Positions 1 through 7,703 of a stretch of 64,000 nucleotides of DNA are shown here, piece after piece. The notes beneath the pieces are model-generated. The model had not been told where the DNA came from. It did no database searches and saw nothing but the letters and a program-made list of their open reading frames with translations. Position 1 is the first letter of the stretch; each line of letters begins with the position of its first letter. This DNA is from an uncultured Ruminococcus sp. Its GTDB lineage: Bacteria; Bacillota; Clostridia; Oscillospirales; Ruminococcaceae. A program made the position numbers and the translations under genes. The DNA is taken from NCBI GenBank assembly GCA_900538575.1, contig UPZA01000008.1, positions 59,991 through 123,990 on the forward strand. The letters run 5' to 3'.

Positions 1-945
1 AATTATCTTGAAGCCTTGGCAAAGGCTGAAATCGTTGTGTTTGATAAAACCGGCACTCTAACAAAGGGCGTATTCAACGTAACCGCCGTACATCCGCAGA
101 TTATATCCGAGCAAAGGCTTATAGAGCTTGCTGCATATGCGGAAGTGTATTCAAGTCATCCTATTTCACGTTCAATAATAGAAGCTTTTAATGCTCAAAT
201 AGATAAATCCAGAATTTCAGACGTTAAAGAAATATCAGGCAGGGGAATAAAAGCGGTTATCGACGGCAAAGACATTTGCGTCGGAAACGGAAAGCTGATG
301 GACGATATAGGCGTTAGCTGGCATCCTTGCCATCATATCGGGACAACGGTTCATGTTGCTTCAGACGGCGTATATGCCGGCCATATCGTTATATCTGATA
401 AAATTAAGGAGGATTCGGCTGACGCGGTAAAGGAACTGAAAAAAGAGGGCGTTAGAAAAACGGTTATGCTTACGGGCGACGCTAAGGCGGTCGGCGAGCG
501 TATTTCTGCGGAGCTTGGTATAGACGAGGTATATACGGAGCTTTTGCCGGACGGCAAGGTTGAAAAGGTTGAAAAGATGTTTGAAGAAAAATCTGAAAAA
601 GGCAGGCTGATTTTTGTCGGAGACGGAATAAACGACGCTCCGGTATTATCAAGGGCAGATATAGGAATTGCAATGGGCGCAGTCGGCTCGGACGCTGCTA
701 TCGAGGCCGCCGATATTGTACTTATGGACGATAAGCCTTCCAAAATTGCAGCCGCAGTCAGAATTTCAAGAAGAACGCTTAAAATTGTTCATCAGAATAT
801 TGTTTTTGCTCTCGCTGTAAAATTCATTGTGCTGATTTTGGGAGCGGCCGGTATGGCTAATATGTGGGCCGCGGTTTTCTCAGACGTCGGAGTTTCAGTG
901 ATAGCTATTCTGAACGCTATGAGGGCGTTAAGATATAAAAATTAA
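1..945 (+). CDS. Heavy-metal P1B-type ATPase, C-terminal part (5' end outside window)
   Basis: This is the catalytic half of a metal-exporting P-type ATPase; the reading frame is open from base 1, so the gene begins upstream. Visible motifs are the phosphorylation loop DKTGTLT (about residue 15 of the fragment), the SHP motif typical of P1B metal ATPases about 38 residues later, the TGD motif of the nucleotide-binding domain and the hinge GDGINDAP. Two membrane helices follow, ending in a DVGVSVIAILNAMR segment, where the Asp-Gly pair resembles the Zn/Cd/Pb (CadA/ZntA) subgroup rather than the Cu subgroup. N-terminal metal-binding domains and the CPx helix are not in the window, so the substrate is inferred. 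It ends at a shared terminator facing prfB. Confidence 0.93.
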   Translation, partial: NYLEALAKAEIVVFDKTGTLTKGVFNVTAVHPQIISEQRLIELAAYAEVYSSHPISRSIIEAFNAQIDKSRISDVKEISGRGIKAVIDGKDICVGNGKLMDDIGVSWHPCHHIGTTVHVASDGVYAGHIVISDKIKEDSADAVKELKKEGVRKTVMLTGDAKAVGERISAELGIDEVYTELLPDGKVEKVEKMFEEKSEKGRLIFVGDGINDAPVLSRADIGIAMGAVGSDAAIEAADIVLMDDKPSKIAAAVRISRRTLKIVHQNIVFALAVKFIVLILGAAGMANMWAAVFSDVGVSVIAILNAMRALRYKN

Positions 946-976
946 TAAGGGAAAGCTTTTTAAAATTGTAAATAAT

Positions 977-1005
977 AAAAGCGGACGTTTATAACGTCCG
1001 CTTTT
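977..1005. terminator. Bidirectional terminator between the P-type ATPase and prfB
   Basis: A perfect 13-bp inverted repeat (AAAAGCGGACGTT, loop TAT) with A-run and T-run flanks can stop the two convergent genes from either side. Confidence 0.85.
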
Positions 1006-1009
1006 ATTG

Positions 1010-2128
1010 TTATTTTTCAAGTGTTCCGTGAGACAGCGATTTTAAATATGCGTTTATAAATCCGTCTAAATCGCCGTCCATAACGGCTCCGATATTTCCT
1101 GTTTCGAAATTTGTTCTGTGATCCTTTACCATAGTATACGGCATAAAGACATATGAACGTATCTGAGCTCCCCAAGCTATTTCCTTCTGAACGCCTTTAA
1201 TATCAGATATTTTGTCCAGGTGTTCTCTTTCTTTGATTTCTATAAGCTTTGAACGCAGCATTTTCATAGCGAAATCTCTGTTCTGAAATTGACTTCTTTG
1301 CGTCTGGCAGGATACTACAATTCCCGTTGGTATATGAGTAAGCCTTACTGCGGAGGACGTTTTATTTATGTGCTGTCCGCCGGCGCCGCTTGCTCTGAAA
1401 ACGTCCATTTTTATATCCTCCGGACGTATATCGACTTCTATGTTGTCGTCTATTTCCGGCATTACCTCTACTGCGGCAAATGAAGTATGACGTCTGCCGG
1501 AGGAGTCAAAAGGCGAAACCCTGACAAGGCGATGTACACCGGCTTCTGATTTCAGATAACCGTATGCGTTTTCACCTTCAATAAGAATAGAAGCGCTTTT
1601 TAAACCGGCCTCGTCTCCGTCCAGGTAATCCAGTAAATTGATTTTAAATCCGTGGCTTTCACCCCAGCGGTTATACATTCTGTAAAGCATTTCGGCCCAA
1701 TCCTGAGCCTCTGTTCCGCCGGCGCCTGCATGAAAGGTTAATATTGCGTTTGAATTGTCGTATTCTCCTGTAAGCAGCGTTGCCAGTTTCTCATTTTCAA
1801 GCTTTCTTTTAAAATCGTCGAGTCCCTCGGTTATTTCCTTTGCGGTGTCCTCGTCTCCTTCTTCGATACACAGCTCGGTAAGCGCTATAAGATCGTCAAG
1901 CTGAGATGACAGTGATTCCAGGCTTGCTATTTTATTTTCGATGGTTTTTGTTTTTTGCAGAACCATTTGTGAATTTTCAAGATTATCCCAGAATCCTGGC
2001 TCGGCCGCTTTGTTTCTAAGCTCTTCAAGTTCGGTTTTTGAATTCTCAATATTGAGAACGTCCGCAAGCTCTTTTATCTGAGGAAGGTATGAATTAAGCT
2101 CAGATTTTAATTCGTCCAGTAAAATCAT
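1010..2128 (-). CDS. prfB: Peptide chain release factor 2
   Basis: RF2 recognises UGA/UAA stop codons in the ribosome and triggers peptidyl-tRNA hydrolysis. The 372-residue protein has the GGQ catalytic motif (AGAGGQHINK) and the SPF tripeptide (VSPFDSSGRR) that marks RF2 rather than RF1. I chose ATG at 2128 because GGAG lies 8 bases upstream; a TTG four codons earlier overlaps that site. RF2 genes often need a programmed +1 frameshift (CTT TGA) near codon 25, but here the frame is open through that region (ELADVLNIENS) with no in-frame UGA, so the autoregulatory frameshift is absent. Confidence 0.96.
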   Translation of the reverse strand: MILLDELKSELNSYLPQIKELADVLNIENSKTELEELRNKAAEPGFWDNLENSQMVLQKTKTIENKIASLESLSSQLDDLIALTELCIEEGDEDTAKEITEGLDDFKRKLENEKLATLLTGEYDNSNAILTFHAGAGGTEAQDWAEMLYRMYNRWGESHGFKINLLDYLDGDEAGLKSASILIEGENAYGYLKSEAGVHRLVRVSPFDSSGRRHTSFAAVEVMPEIDDNIEVDIRPEDIKMDVFRASGAGGQHINKTSSAVRLTHIPTGIVVSCQTQRSQFQNRDFAMKMLRSKLIEIKEREHLDKISDIKGVQKEIAWGAQIRSYVFMPYTMVKDHRTNFETGNIGAVMDGDLDGFINAYLKSLSHGTLEK

Positions 2129-2355
2129 ATAAATCTCCAATCTGCCGCAGTTCCGGCATTATTATGTAAGTTTTTTTAAGACACGCCGATATAGATATTA
2201 AATATAACAGCTTTCCTCTGCAAAAAAGGCTATAATTCTTATTTAAGCTAATATTAAAAGATGATTAAATAAATCGTCCTTGTAAATTTATACTTTTTTA
2301 TTATACTACAAAATTTCAGAAACTGCAAATTTTTTAAGAAAATTTTGTGAAAGTA

Positions 2356-2384
2356 TTTGAAAATCATAAAAAATGTGATATAAT
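2356..2384 (+). promoter_or_regulatory. Sigma-A promoter for the RING-finger-like gene
   Basis: TTTGAA, 17 bases, then TATAAT with an extended -10 TGA just before it. The 2129-2355 stretch upstream is AT-rich and shows nothing else I can support. Confidence 0.7.
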
Positions 2385-2424
2385 AATATACTATAAAGTC
2401 GAATCAAATTGGCAGGAGGGTGAA

Positions 2425-3384
2425 ATGTCAAATTATCTGGGCTCAAAATGTATTATGTGCGGACAGGAATTCAAAGAAAACGACGATATTGTCGTTTGTC
2501 CTGACTGCGGTACGCCGTACCATAGAGAATGCTTTATAAAAAACGGCAAATGCGTAAATGAAAAGCTCCATGAATCCGGTGAAAGCTGGAGAGAAGAAAC
2601 AGAGTCTGAAAGGAGTAAAACCGGATATAAAAAATGCCCTTATTGTGAAACGGTAAATAAGCCGCATTCTATAATATGTGAGCATTGCGGCGCCCCTTTA
2701 GTTGAAAGCCTTAATAAGCAGATGGGATCTTCCGGAGGGGAAAACGCTTCCGGAGGACCGTTCGGGCAGCAGTCCGGCGCTAACGGACCTTACGGCGGCG
2801 GCTTTGCATTCGATCCTAATGATAAATGCTGCGGCATGGATCCGGAGGAAGAATTTGAATCAGTCAAGCTTAAGGACGTAGCTGATTTTGTCGGTAAAAA
2901 TCAAATGTATTATCTGCCGTTTTTTAAGAGAATAAAGGACACGGGACAAAAAATATCTATAAATATAGTTTCTTTTTTCTTTCCGCAGTTTTATTTTGCA
3001 AATAGAAAGGTATGGCTGTGGGCAATAATTTCGATATTGCTGACAACATTATTCAGTGTGCCTTATTTTATTTATTTGATGGTCAATGCAGGTATGACAG
3101 GCGGTTTTCTTGAAGGTATTAATATAGAATCAACTAGCTTTGCAGTTGTTTATAATACCGCTAATCTGCTGAATTTCGGATTTCAGGCGCTTATGCTGAT
3201 GTTTTCTAATTGGATTTATTACAGGCATGTAATAAAGAAGCTAAAACAAAAAAAGCTTGCCGGAGAGTCTCGGGTTAATGAGAATTTTCTGGAATCCGGC
3301 GGCACAAGCATGGCGTCCGTATTTATATCATTGGCAGTGCAGACCTTTATAGTTGGTGCAATTATATTATTATTTACACAATAA
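2425..3384 (+). CDS. Prokaryotic RING-finger / zinc-ribbon membrane protein
   Basis: A 319-residue protein of unknown role. The N-terminus (about residues 10-45) has a Cys/His pattern CIMCGQEF...CPDCGTPYHRECF like the prokaryotic RING finger family 1 fold. A second zinc-ribbon-like pair CPYC...CEHCGAPL lies near residues 72-93, followed by a Gly/Ser/Asn-rich linker. The C-terminal half resembles the DUF2628-type membrane module (VGKNQMYYLPFFKRI, then FFFPQFYFANRK) with about three hydrophobic helices. The start is ATG at 2425 behind GGAGGG; an earlier in-frame start at 2347 has no such site. It lies 12 bases before galU and may share its transcript. A direct ubiquitin-ligase role should not be assumed. 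Confidence 0.8.
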   Translation: MSNYLGSKCIMCGQEFKENDDIVVCPDCGTPYHRECFIKNGKCVNEKLHESGESWREETESERSKTGYKKCPYCETVNKPHSIICEHCGAPLVESLNKQMGSSGGENASGGPFGQQSGANGPYGGGFAFDPNDKCCGMDPEEEFESVKLKDVADFVGKNQMYYLPFFKRIKDTGQKISINIVSFFFPQFYFANRKVWLWAIISILLTTLFSVPYFIYLMVNAGMTGGFLEGINIESTSFAVVYNTANLLNFGFQALMLMFSNWIYYRHVIKKLKQKKLAGESRVNENFLESGGTSMASVFISLAVQTFIVGAIILLFTQ

Positions 3385-3396
3385 TCGGAGGAAAAT

Positions 3397-4278
3397 ATGA
3401 AAATAAAAAAGGCAATAATACCGGCGGCCGGTCTTGGGACAAGAGTGCTTCCGGCAACAAAGGCAATACCAAAAGAAATGTTTCCTATTGTTGATAAACC
3501 GGCAATACAGTATATTGTTGAAGAAGCGGCAAAAAGCGGTATTGAGGATATAATGATAATCACAAGCAGGGGAAAATCCGAAATGGAGGATCATTTTGAC
3601 AGAAATCCTGAGCTTGAAAGTAAGCTGAAGGCCGGAGGAGACGCTAAAAGGGACATGCTTGAACAGGTTGTGGGAGCGGCTCAGCTTGCCAATATAACGT
3701 ATATAAGGCAGCAGGAGCAGAAAGGACTGGGACATGCCGTTTTGCAGGCTAAGAAGTTTGTAAACGGCGAGCCCTTTGCAGTATTATATGGAGACGATGT
3801 AATCATCGGAGACGATCCCTGCATAGGTCAGCTCATCAGGGCCTATGAAGAAACGGGAATGTGCGGAGCAGTTGGAATAAAGGAGGTTTCTAAGCAGGAC
3901 GTATGCAAATACAGTTCAATGAAGCTTGAGCCTATAAAGGACAATTATTATAAAATAACAGATATGATTGAAAAGCCTAAACCGGGAGAGGAGTTTTCAT
4001 TGTTTTCGATATTGGGAAGATGTATTCTTCCGGCGGAAATATTTGAAATACTTGAAAATATTCCATACGGCGCAGGAAACGAGCTTCAGCTTACCGACGC
4101 TATGAAGGTCCTTGCCGCCCGTTCCGGAATTGCAGGGGTGGATTTTACCGGCACAAGATATGATATGGGAAATAAGCTGGGTATTCTTAAAGCACAGGTG
4201 GAGGTTGGGCTCGCTCATTGTGAAATTGGCAATGAATTTAAAGAGTATTTGAAAAAAATTGCCGGAAATTTAAATTAA
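3397..4278 (+). CDS. galU: UTP-glucose-1-phosphate uridylyltransferase
   Basis: GalU makes UDP-glucose from glucose-1-phosphate and UTP for envelope polysaccharides and glycolipids. The 293-residue protein has the nucleotide-binding signature AAGLGTRVLPATKAIPKEM at the N-terminus, the VLYGDDVI metal/nucleotide segment near residue 130, and the FTGTRYDMGNKLG segment near residue 250, all in family positions. The start ATG follows CGGAGGAAAAT. It is 12 bases after the RING-finger-like gene, and the rpsF promoter begins 4 bases after its stop. Confidence 0.95.
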   Translation: MKIKKAIIPAAGLGTRVLPATKAIPKEMFPIVDKPAIQYIVEEAAKSGIEDIMIITSRGKSEMEDHFDRNPELESKLKAGGDAKRDMLEQVVGAAQLANITYIRQQEQKGLGHAVLQAKKFVNGEPFAVLYGDDVIIGDDPCIGQLIRAYEETGMCGAVGIKEVSKQDVCKYSSMKLEPIKDNYYKITDMIEKPKPGEEFSLFSILGRCILPAEIFEILENIPYGAGNELQLTDAMKVLAARSGIAGVDFTGTRYDMGNKLGILKAQVEVGLAHCEIGNEFKEYLKKIAGNLN

Positions 4279-4281
4279 AGC

Positions 4282-4310
4282 TTGACAAAGCTTGTTTAAT
4301 ACTATATAAT
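4282..4310 (+). promoter_or_regulatory. Consensus promoter of the rpsF-ssb-rpsR operon
   Basis: A perfect TTGACA, 17-base spacer, perfect TATAAT. This is the best match to the vegetative consensus in the window, fitting a ribosomal-protein operon. Confidence 0.9.
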
Positions 4311-4326
4311 TAATTTGTTATCCTTG

Positions 4327-4344
4327 CCCGTATTTTATGACGGG
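4327..4344 (+). promoter_or_regulatory. Hairpin in the rpsF leader, possible S6:S18 autoregulatory site
   Basis: CCCGT and ACGGG can pair around an 8-base loop in the short leader between the promoter and the rpsF ribosome binding site. rpsF leaders that bind the S6:S18 complex are known in many bacteria and contain a CCG element. The identification here rests on position and one hairpin only. Confidence 0.35.
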
Positions 4345-4370
4345 TGAAATCCAGAAGGAGGTGTTTCAAT

Positions 4371-4661
4371 ATGGCAAAATTATCCGCTAAGTATGAAGCA
4401 ATGGTTGTATTCAGCATCAAGAACGGCGAAGATAACGTTAAGGCTCTTGTAGAGAAGTTCAAGTCGCTTATCGAAAGCAACGGGACTCTTGAAGAGGCAA
4501 ACGAATGGGGCAAGCGCAAGCTGGCATATGAGATCAATGATGAAACAGAGGGCTATTATGTTCTCTATACATTTGAATCCAAGCCGGATTTCCCTGCTGA
4601 GCTTGAGAGAGTAATGAATATCACAGACGGCGTTTTACGTTCTATGATAACAGTTAAGTAA
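4371..4661 (+). CDS. rpsF: Small ribosomal subunit protein bS6
   Basis: bS6 binds the central domain of 16S rRNA together with S18. The 96-residue protein has the typical family order: an N-terminal YEAMVVFS strand, an EEANEWGKRKLAYEINDETEGYYVLYTF core and a C-terminal helix and strand ending MNITDGVLRSMI. An in-frame upstream extension exists but the strong AGAAGGAGGTG site fixes the ATG at 4371. The order rpsF-ssb-rpsR is the standard operon of Firmicutes. Confidence 0.97.
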   Translation: MAKLSAKYEAMVVFSIKNGEDNVKALVEKFKSLIESNGTLEEANEWGKRKLAYEINDETEGYYVLYTFESKPDFPAELERVMNITDGVLRSMITVK

Positions 4662-4691
4662 TTACGATTACAACCGATTGGAGGACTTCAA

Positions 4692-5174
4692 ATGCTTAAT
4701 AAGGTTATTCTGATGGGCAGACTGACGGCCGATCCTGAATTGAGACAAACGCCTTCCGGCGTGTCGTCATGCAGGTTTTCGGTAGCGGTAAACAGGAATT
4801 ATACTTCTAAGGAAACCGGTGAAAGGCAGACTGATTTTATAAATGTCGTGGCGTGGCGCAATACGGCTGAATTTGTCAGCAGATATTTTTCTAAGGGTAA
4901 AATGATAATTGTTGAAGGAAGTCTTAGAAATAATAATTATACTGATCAAAACGGCGTTAAGCATTACTCTATGGACGTTCAGGCAGATAATGTTTCGTTT
5001 GGTGAAAGCAAATCTGCAAGCGCGTCAAACGGCGGCATCGGAATCGGCGGAGGTAATTTCCAGCAGCCGAATCAGCAACAGTCGGTTCAGCAGCAGCCGG
5101 CTAACGAATCTGTTTCATTGGGAGATTTAGGTGATTTTGAAGAAATCCTCAGCGACGGCGAAGTTCCGTTTTAA
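4692..5174 (+). CDS. ssb: Single-stranded DNA-binding protein
   Basis: SSB coats single-stranded DNA in replication, repair and recombination. The 160-residue protein has the OB-fold (about residues 1-105: VILMGRLTADPELR, FSVAVNRNY, VEGSLRNNNYTDQNG). A Gly/Gln/Asn-rich flexible linker follows, and the acidic C-terminal tip ends in EVPF, the partner-docking tail (a relative of the DDIPF tail). The start ATG follows GGAGGACTTCAA. It is the middle gene of the rpsF operon. Confidence 0.97.
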   Translation: MLNKVILMGRLTADPELRQTPSGVSSCRFSVAVNRNYTSKETGERQTDFINVVAWRNTAEFVSRYFSKGKMIIVEGSLRNNNYTDQNGVKHYSMDVQADNVSFGESKSASASNGGIGIGGGNFQQPNQQQSVQQQPANESVSLGDLGDFEEILSDGEVPF

Positions 5175-5203
5175 TATCTTTATACTGAAGGAGGTTTTCT
5201 GTA

Positions 5204-5446
5204 ATGGAAAGAGAAAGAAATTCCCGTGGTTCAAAAAGACCGCGTAAAAAGGTTTGCATGTTCTGTGCCGACAGAGTTGAAGAGATCGATTACAAGGATA
5301 TTGCAAGACTCAGAAAGTGCATGACTGACAGATCTAAGATTCTGCCAAGACGAGTTACAGGTACATGCGCATTCCATCAGCGTCAGTTGACTGTTGCAAT
5401 TAAAAGAGCAAGATATGTTGCGCTTTTGCCGTATGTAAGTGAATAA
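5204..5446 (+). CDS. rpsR: Small ribosomal subunit protein bS18, zinc-binding (C+) form
   Basis: bS18 pairs with bS6 on the 30S platform. The 80-residue protein carries the family core IDYKDIARLRKCMTDRSKI and LPRRVTGTCAFHQRQL. Cysteines in the CMFC pair plus two more downstream suggest the zinc-containing C+ paralogue, as in many anaerobic Firmicutes. The gene ends the operon, directly before a strong terminator. Confidence 0.97.
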   Translation: MERERNSRGSKRPRKKVCMFCADRVEEIDYKDIARLRKCMTDRSKILPRRVTGTCAFHQRQLTVAIKRARYVALLPYVSE

Positions 5447-5456
5447 AAATAAATTG

Positions 5457-5485
5457 AGAGAAGCTTTTATGCTTCTCTTTTTTGT
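5457..5485 (+). terminator. Terminator after rpsR
   Basis: An 8-bp stem AGAGAAGC / GCTTCTCT with a 6-base loop is followed by a T-run. It abuts the 3' end of the convergent XRE gene. Confidence 0.85.
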
Positions 5486-5698
5486 TTATCCGTATGGAGT
5501 TTTAATATCTGTAAGTCCAAGTATATAATCTGTGCTGGTGTTATATAATTTTGCAAGTTTTATGATTATTCCAACGGGGACATCTCTTTGACCTCTTTCA
5601 TATTTTGAATATAGTGATTGATCGCAGAAAAGATATTCTGCGACTTCTTTTTGGGTTTTATCGTTATCTTCACGGAGATTTCTGATTCTTACAAACAT
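5486..5698 (-). CDS. Small XRE-family (Cro/CI-like) repressor
   Basis: A 70-residue protein that is almost entirely one helix-turn-helix domain. It opens with IRNLREDNDKTQKEVAEYL, has a recognition-helix region around QSLYSKYERGQ, then VGIIIKLAKLYNTSTDYILGL; this layout is typical of clostridial XRE regulators. The ATG at 5698 follows GAGGTGATAG. It is transcribed away from a promoter that carries two perfect GGACA-N3-TGTCC palindromes, so it is the obvious candidate for binding them. No second (sensor or oligomerisation) domain is present. A minus-strand TATAAT lies at 5717-5722. Confidence 0.85.
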   Translation of the reverse strand: MFVRIRNLREDNDKTQKEVAEYLFCDQSLYSKYERGQRDVPVGIIIKLAKLYNTSTDYILGLTDIKTPYG

Positions 5699-5741
5699 TC
5701 TATCACCTCAGATATAATTATAAGACAGCTTAAAAAAAGAC

Positions 5742-5791
5742 TTGACAAATAGGACAATATGTCCTATAATACAAATATGGACAAATTGTCC
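5742..5791 (+). promoter_or_regulatory. Promoter overlapped by two palindromic operators
   Basis: TTGACA (5742-5747), 17 bases, TATAAT (5765-5770) is a perfect consensus promoter reading toward the small membrane peptide. Operator 1 (GGACAATATGTCC, 5752-5764) fills the spacer; operator 2 (GGACAAATTGTCC, 5779-5791) covers the start-site region. The centres are 27 bp apart. Binding at either would block RNA polymerase. Confidence 0.8.
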
Positions 5792-5818
5792 TAAAACTCG
5801 ATTAAAGGGGTTGATTGA

Positions 5819-5989
5819 TTGAAACGGTATGGAATACTGCGGAAAAAACAAATAGGCGGCGGCTTGCTTTTTGACAAAAGACCGTATTTAATCCTGTTAG
5901 TGTTATCAGTTCTGATTATTTTCGGATCAGCGGTTTTATTATGTGTTAAAAAGCTGATAGTCAAAGACATGCTTGACGGGGGTGAATAA
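5819..5989 (+). CDS. Small single-pass membrane peptide under XRE operator control
   Basis: A 56-codon frame of unknown family, starting at TTG (5819) about 8 bases after AAAGGGG. The peptide has a basic N-terminus (KRYGILRKKQ), a loop, one long hydrophobic helix (YLILLVLSVLIIFGSAVLLCV, about residues 23-43) and a short charged tail ending DMLDGGE. The basic start would keep the N-terminus inside the cell. It is the first frame downstream of the consensus promoter with twin operators, so it is probably the regulated target. Size and topology resemble small membrane toxins, immunity peptides or signal-sensing partners, but nothing in the sequence decides between these. Confidence 0.6.
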   Translation: MKRYGILRKKQIGGGLLFDKRPYLILLVLSVLIIFGSAVLLCVKKLIVKDMLDGGE

Positions 5990-6113
5990 ACCAAGAGGAT
6001 TTATAGAAGGGGGGATTTTGAATTAAAGTCTGATCGAAAAAAATTTTTTTCCGTATTGTTTTAAATCATATTGGCAATTTGAGTCTGATATTACTTTAAG
6101 GAGATTGAATATT

Positions 6114-6389
6114 ATGGATGAAATCAATAAAAACGGCGGAGGCGCAGGCTTAAGTATTGCGTCTATGATTCTGGGTATAGTTTCAATACTATTTTCCTGC
6201 TGCTTTTATTACATAGCGTTTCCCTGCGGATTGTTAGGCCTTATATTTGCGGCGGTAGCCTTGAAAAAAGCGAATGCAGGAAAGGGTATGGCTGTTGCGG
6301 GATTAGTTCTTTGTATTATTTCACTTGCACTTGCAGTCGTTACAATTATTATGGGCGGAGCTATTCTGGGATCATTGGGACTTATGTGA
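6114..6389 (+). CDS. DUF4190-type small membrane protein
   Basis: A 91-residue protein of unknown function with a short polar start (MDEINKNGGGAG), then two hydrophobic hairpins: SIASMILGIVSILFSCC and a Gly-rich AFPCGLLGLIFAAVALKKANAGKGMAVAGLVLCIISLA arrangement. This fits DUF4190 proteins of Firmicutes. ATG at 6114 follows AAGGAG at a good distance. The next gene starts one base after its stop, so the two are probably translated together. It could be on the same transcript as the XRE-controlled peptide, since no terminator separates them. Confidence 0.75.
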   Translation: MDEINKNGGGAGLSIASMILGIVSILFSCCFYYIAFPCGLLGLIFAAVALKKANAGKGMAVAGLVLCIISLALAVVTIIMGGAILGSLGLM

Positions 6390-6390
6390 T

Positions 6391-6795
6391 GTGAAAAGGA
6401 TTGTAAAAATTTTAATAATTTTTATGGTTCCGTTATCTGCTGAGCTTATTTTTTCCTTTAGAAAACAAATTAACTGTTTATCGGTTATGTTTCCAAAATG
6501 CCGATTCAACAAAATAACCGGACTTCTATGTCCTGCGTGCGGAAATACCAGAAGCGTTTTATCTTTGATAAAAGGAGATATACTCGGATCGCTGCATAAT
6601 AATCCCGCACCGGCAATTATTTTAATTATATTATTTTTTCTTTATTTAGAATTTATATTTGCCGCATTTAATAAAAATATTAAATTGCTGCCGAGAAAAG
6701 TTTTTTTCTGGTATACTTTTTTAGGTTTGATATTCTCTTTTTATATCATGCGAAATTTTATAAAATGTTTGCAACCGATAGAATATAATCCTTAA
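6391..6795 (+). CDS. DUF2752 membrane protein
   Basis: A 134-residue membrane protein. The diagnostic part is CPACGNTRSVLSLIKGDILGSLHNNP (about residues 48-73, two cysteines), the signature of DUF2752, followed by two or three hydrophobic helices. Its function is unknown. The GTG at 6391 lies one base after the DUF4190 stop; an open extension of the frame upstream overlaps that gene and is less likely. DUF4190-like and DUF2752 genes being coupled suggests a joint membrane role. Confidence 0.75.
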   Translation: MKRIVKILIIFMVPLSAELIFSFRKQINCLSVMFPKCRFNKITGLLCPACGNTRSVLSLIKGDILGSLHNNPAPAIILIILFFLYLEFIFAAFNKNIKLLPRKVFFWYTFLGLIFSFYIMRNFIKCLQPIEYNP

Positions 6796-6810
6796 TTAAT
6801 AATAATATTT

Positions 6811-6840
6811 AGAGCGTTCCGATTGGAACGCTCTTTTGTT
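6811..6840 (+). terminator. Terminator after the DUF2752 gene
   Basis: Perfect 10-bp stem AGAGCGTTCC / GGAACGCTCT, GATT loop, then a T-rich tail. Confidence 0.9.
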
Positions 6841-6852
6841 TTATAATAACTG

Positions 6853-6881
6853 TTGACGTTTAAAGCCGAAAATGGTATAAT
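6853..6881 (+). promoter_or_regulatory. Promoter of thyX
   Basis: TTGACG, 17 bases, TATAAT, with an extended -10 TGG. Confidence 0.8.
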
Positions 6882-6917
6882 TATAAAGAATAATTTAAAT
6901 TGTAAGGAATGTTGTAA

Positions 6918-7703
6918 TTGAACGTTACTTTGATAGAATATACTCCAAATCCCGAAAAAATAGTTGCGGCCGCGGCAAAGCTTTGCTATTCTGATTCCGG
7001 CTGTGAAAATATAATGGAAGGTCTTGATAACGATAAAACTGCGGCGTTTGTAAAAATGCTGTCAGATATGGGGCATGAGAGCCCTATTGAACATGTTAGC
7101 TTTACCTTTGGAATCGAGGGCGTTTCACGTGCTCTGCTGGCTCAGATTACAAGACATAGGCACGCCTCCTTTTCAGTCCAAAGCCAGCGGTATGTCAAAA
7201 AAGATAATTTTGTTTATATAATTCCTCCCGCAATATCTGAGGACAAAGAAATAAACAGACTGTATACGGAAGCCATGGAGAATTCTTATAAGGCTTATAA
7301 TAAAATTTCGGACAAGCTTTTTGAAAAATACTCGGCAGAGCTGGAAAAGTCGGGAATCAGCGGTAATTCTGCCAGGTCAAAGGCTGAAAAAATGGCGATT
7401 GAAGATGCCAGATTTGTTTTGCCCAATGCATGTGAAACCAAAATGGTAGTTACTATGAATGCAAGAAGCCTGATTAATTTTTTCAGGCTAAGATGCTGTA
7501 ATAGAGCGCAGTGGGAAATCAGAGCGCTTGCCGACGAAATGTTTAAGCTTTGCTATAAAGCAGCTCCATCTTTATTTAGCTGCGCCGGGCCGTCGTGCTG
7601 TGCAGGGCAATGCTCTGAAGGTAAGATGACCTGCGGGAAATCCGGAGACGTAAGACAAAAGTTCAATAAAATAAAAGAAGATATAGACCGTAAAAGACAA
7701 TGA
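6918..7703 (+). CDS. thyX: Flavin-dependent thymidylate synthase ThyX
   Basis: ThyX methylates dUMP to dTMP using FAD, NADPH and methylene-tetrahydrofolate. The 261-residue protein has the ThyX signature RHRHASFSVQSQRY (RHR-x3-S-x4-S-x-RY). It also has the flanking ESPIEHVSFTF segment and a C-terminal MNARSLINFFRLRCCNRAQWEIR substrate-binding region. The start is TTG at 6918 behind AAGGAAT. The tail is unusually Cys-rich (CAGPSCCAGQCSEGKMTC), which may bind metal or simply be a lineage feature. It is a single-gene unit with its own promoter. Confidence 0.96.
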   Translation: MNVTLIEYTPNPEKIVAAAAKLCYSDSGCENIMEGLDNDKTAAFVKMLSDMGHESPIEHVSFTFGIEGVSRALLAQITRHRHASFSVQSQRYVKKDNFVYIIPPAISEDKEINRLYTEAMENSYKAYNKISDKLFEKYSAELEKSGISGNSARSKAEKMAIEDARFVLPNACETKMVVTMNARSLINFFRLRCCNRAQWEIRALADEMFKLCYKAAPSLFSCAGPSCCAGQCSEGKMTCGKSGDVRQKFNKIKEDIDRKRQ

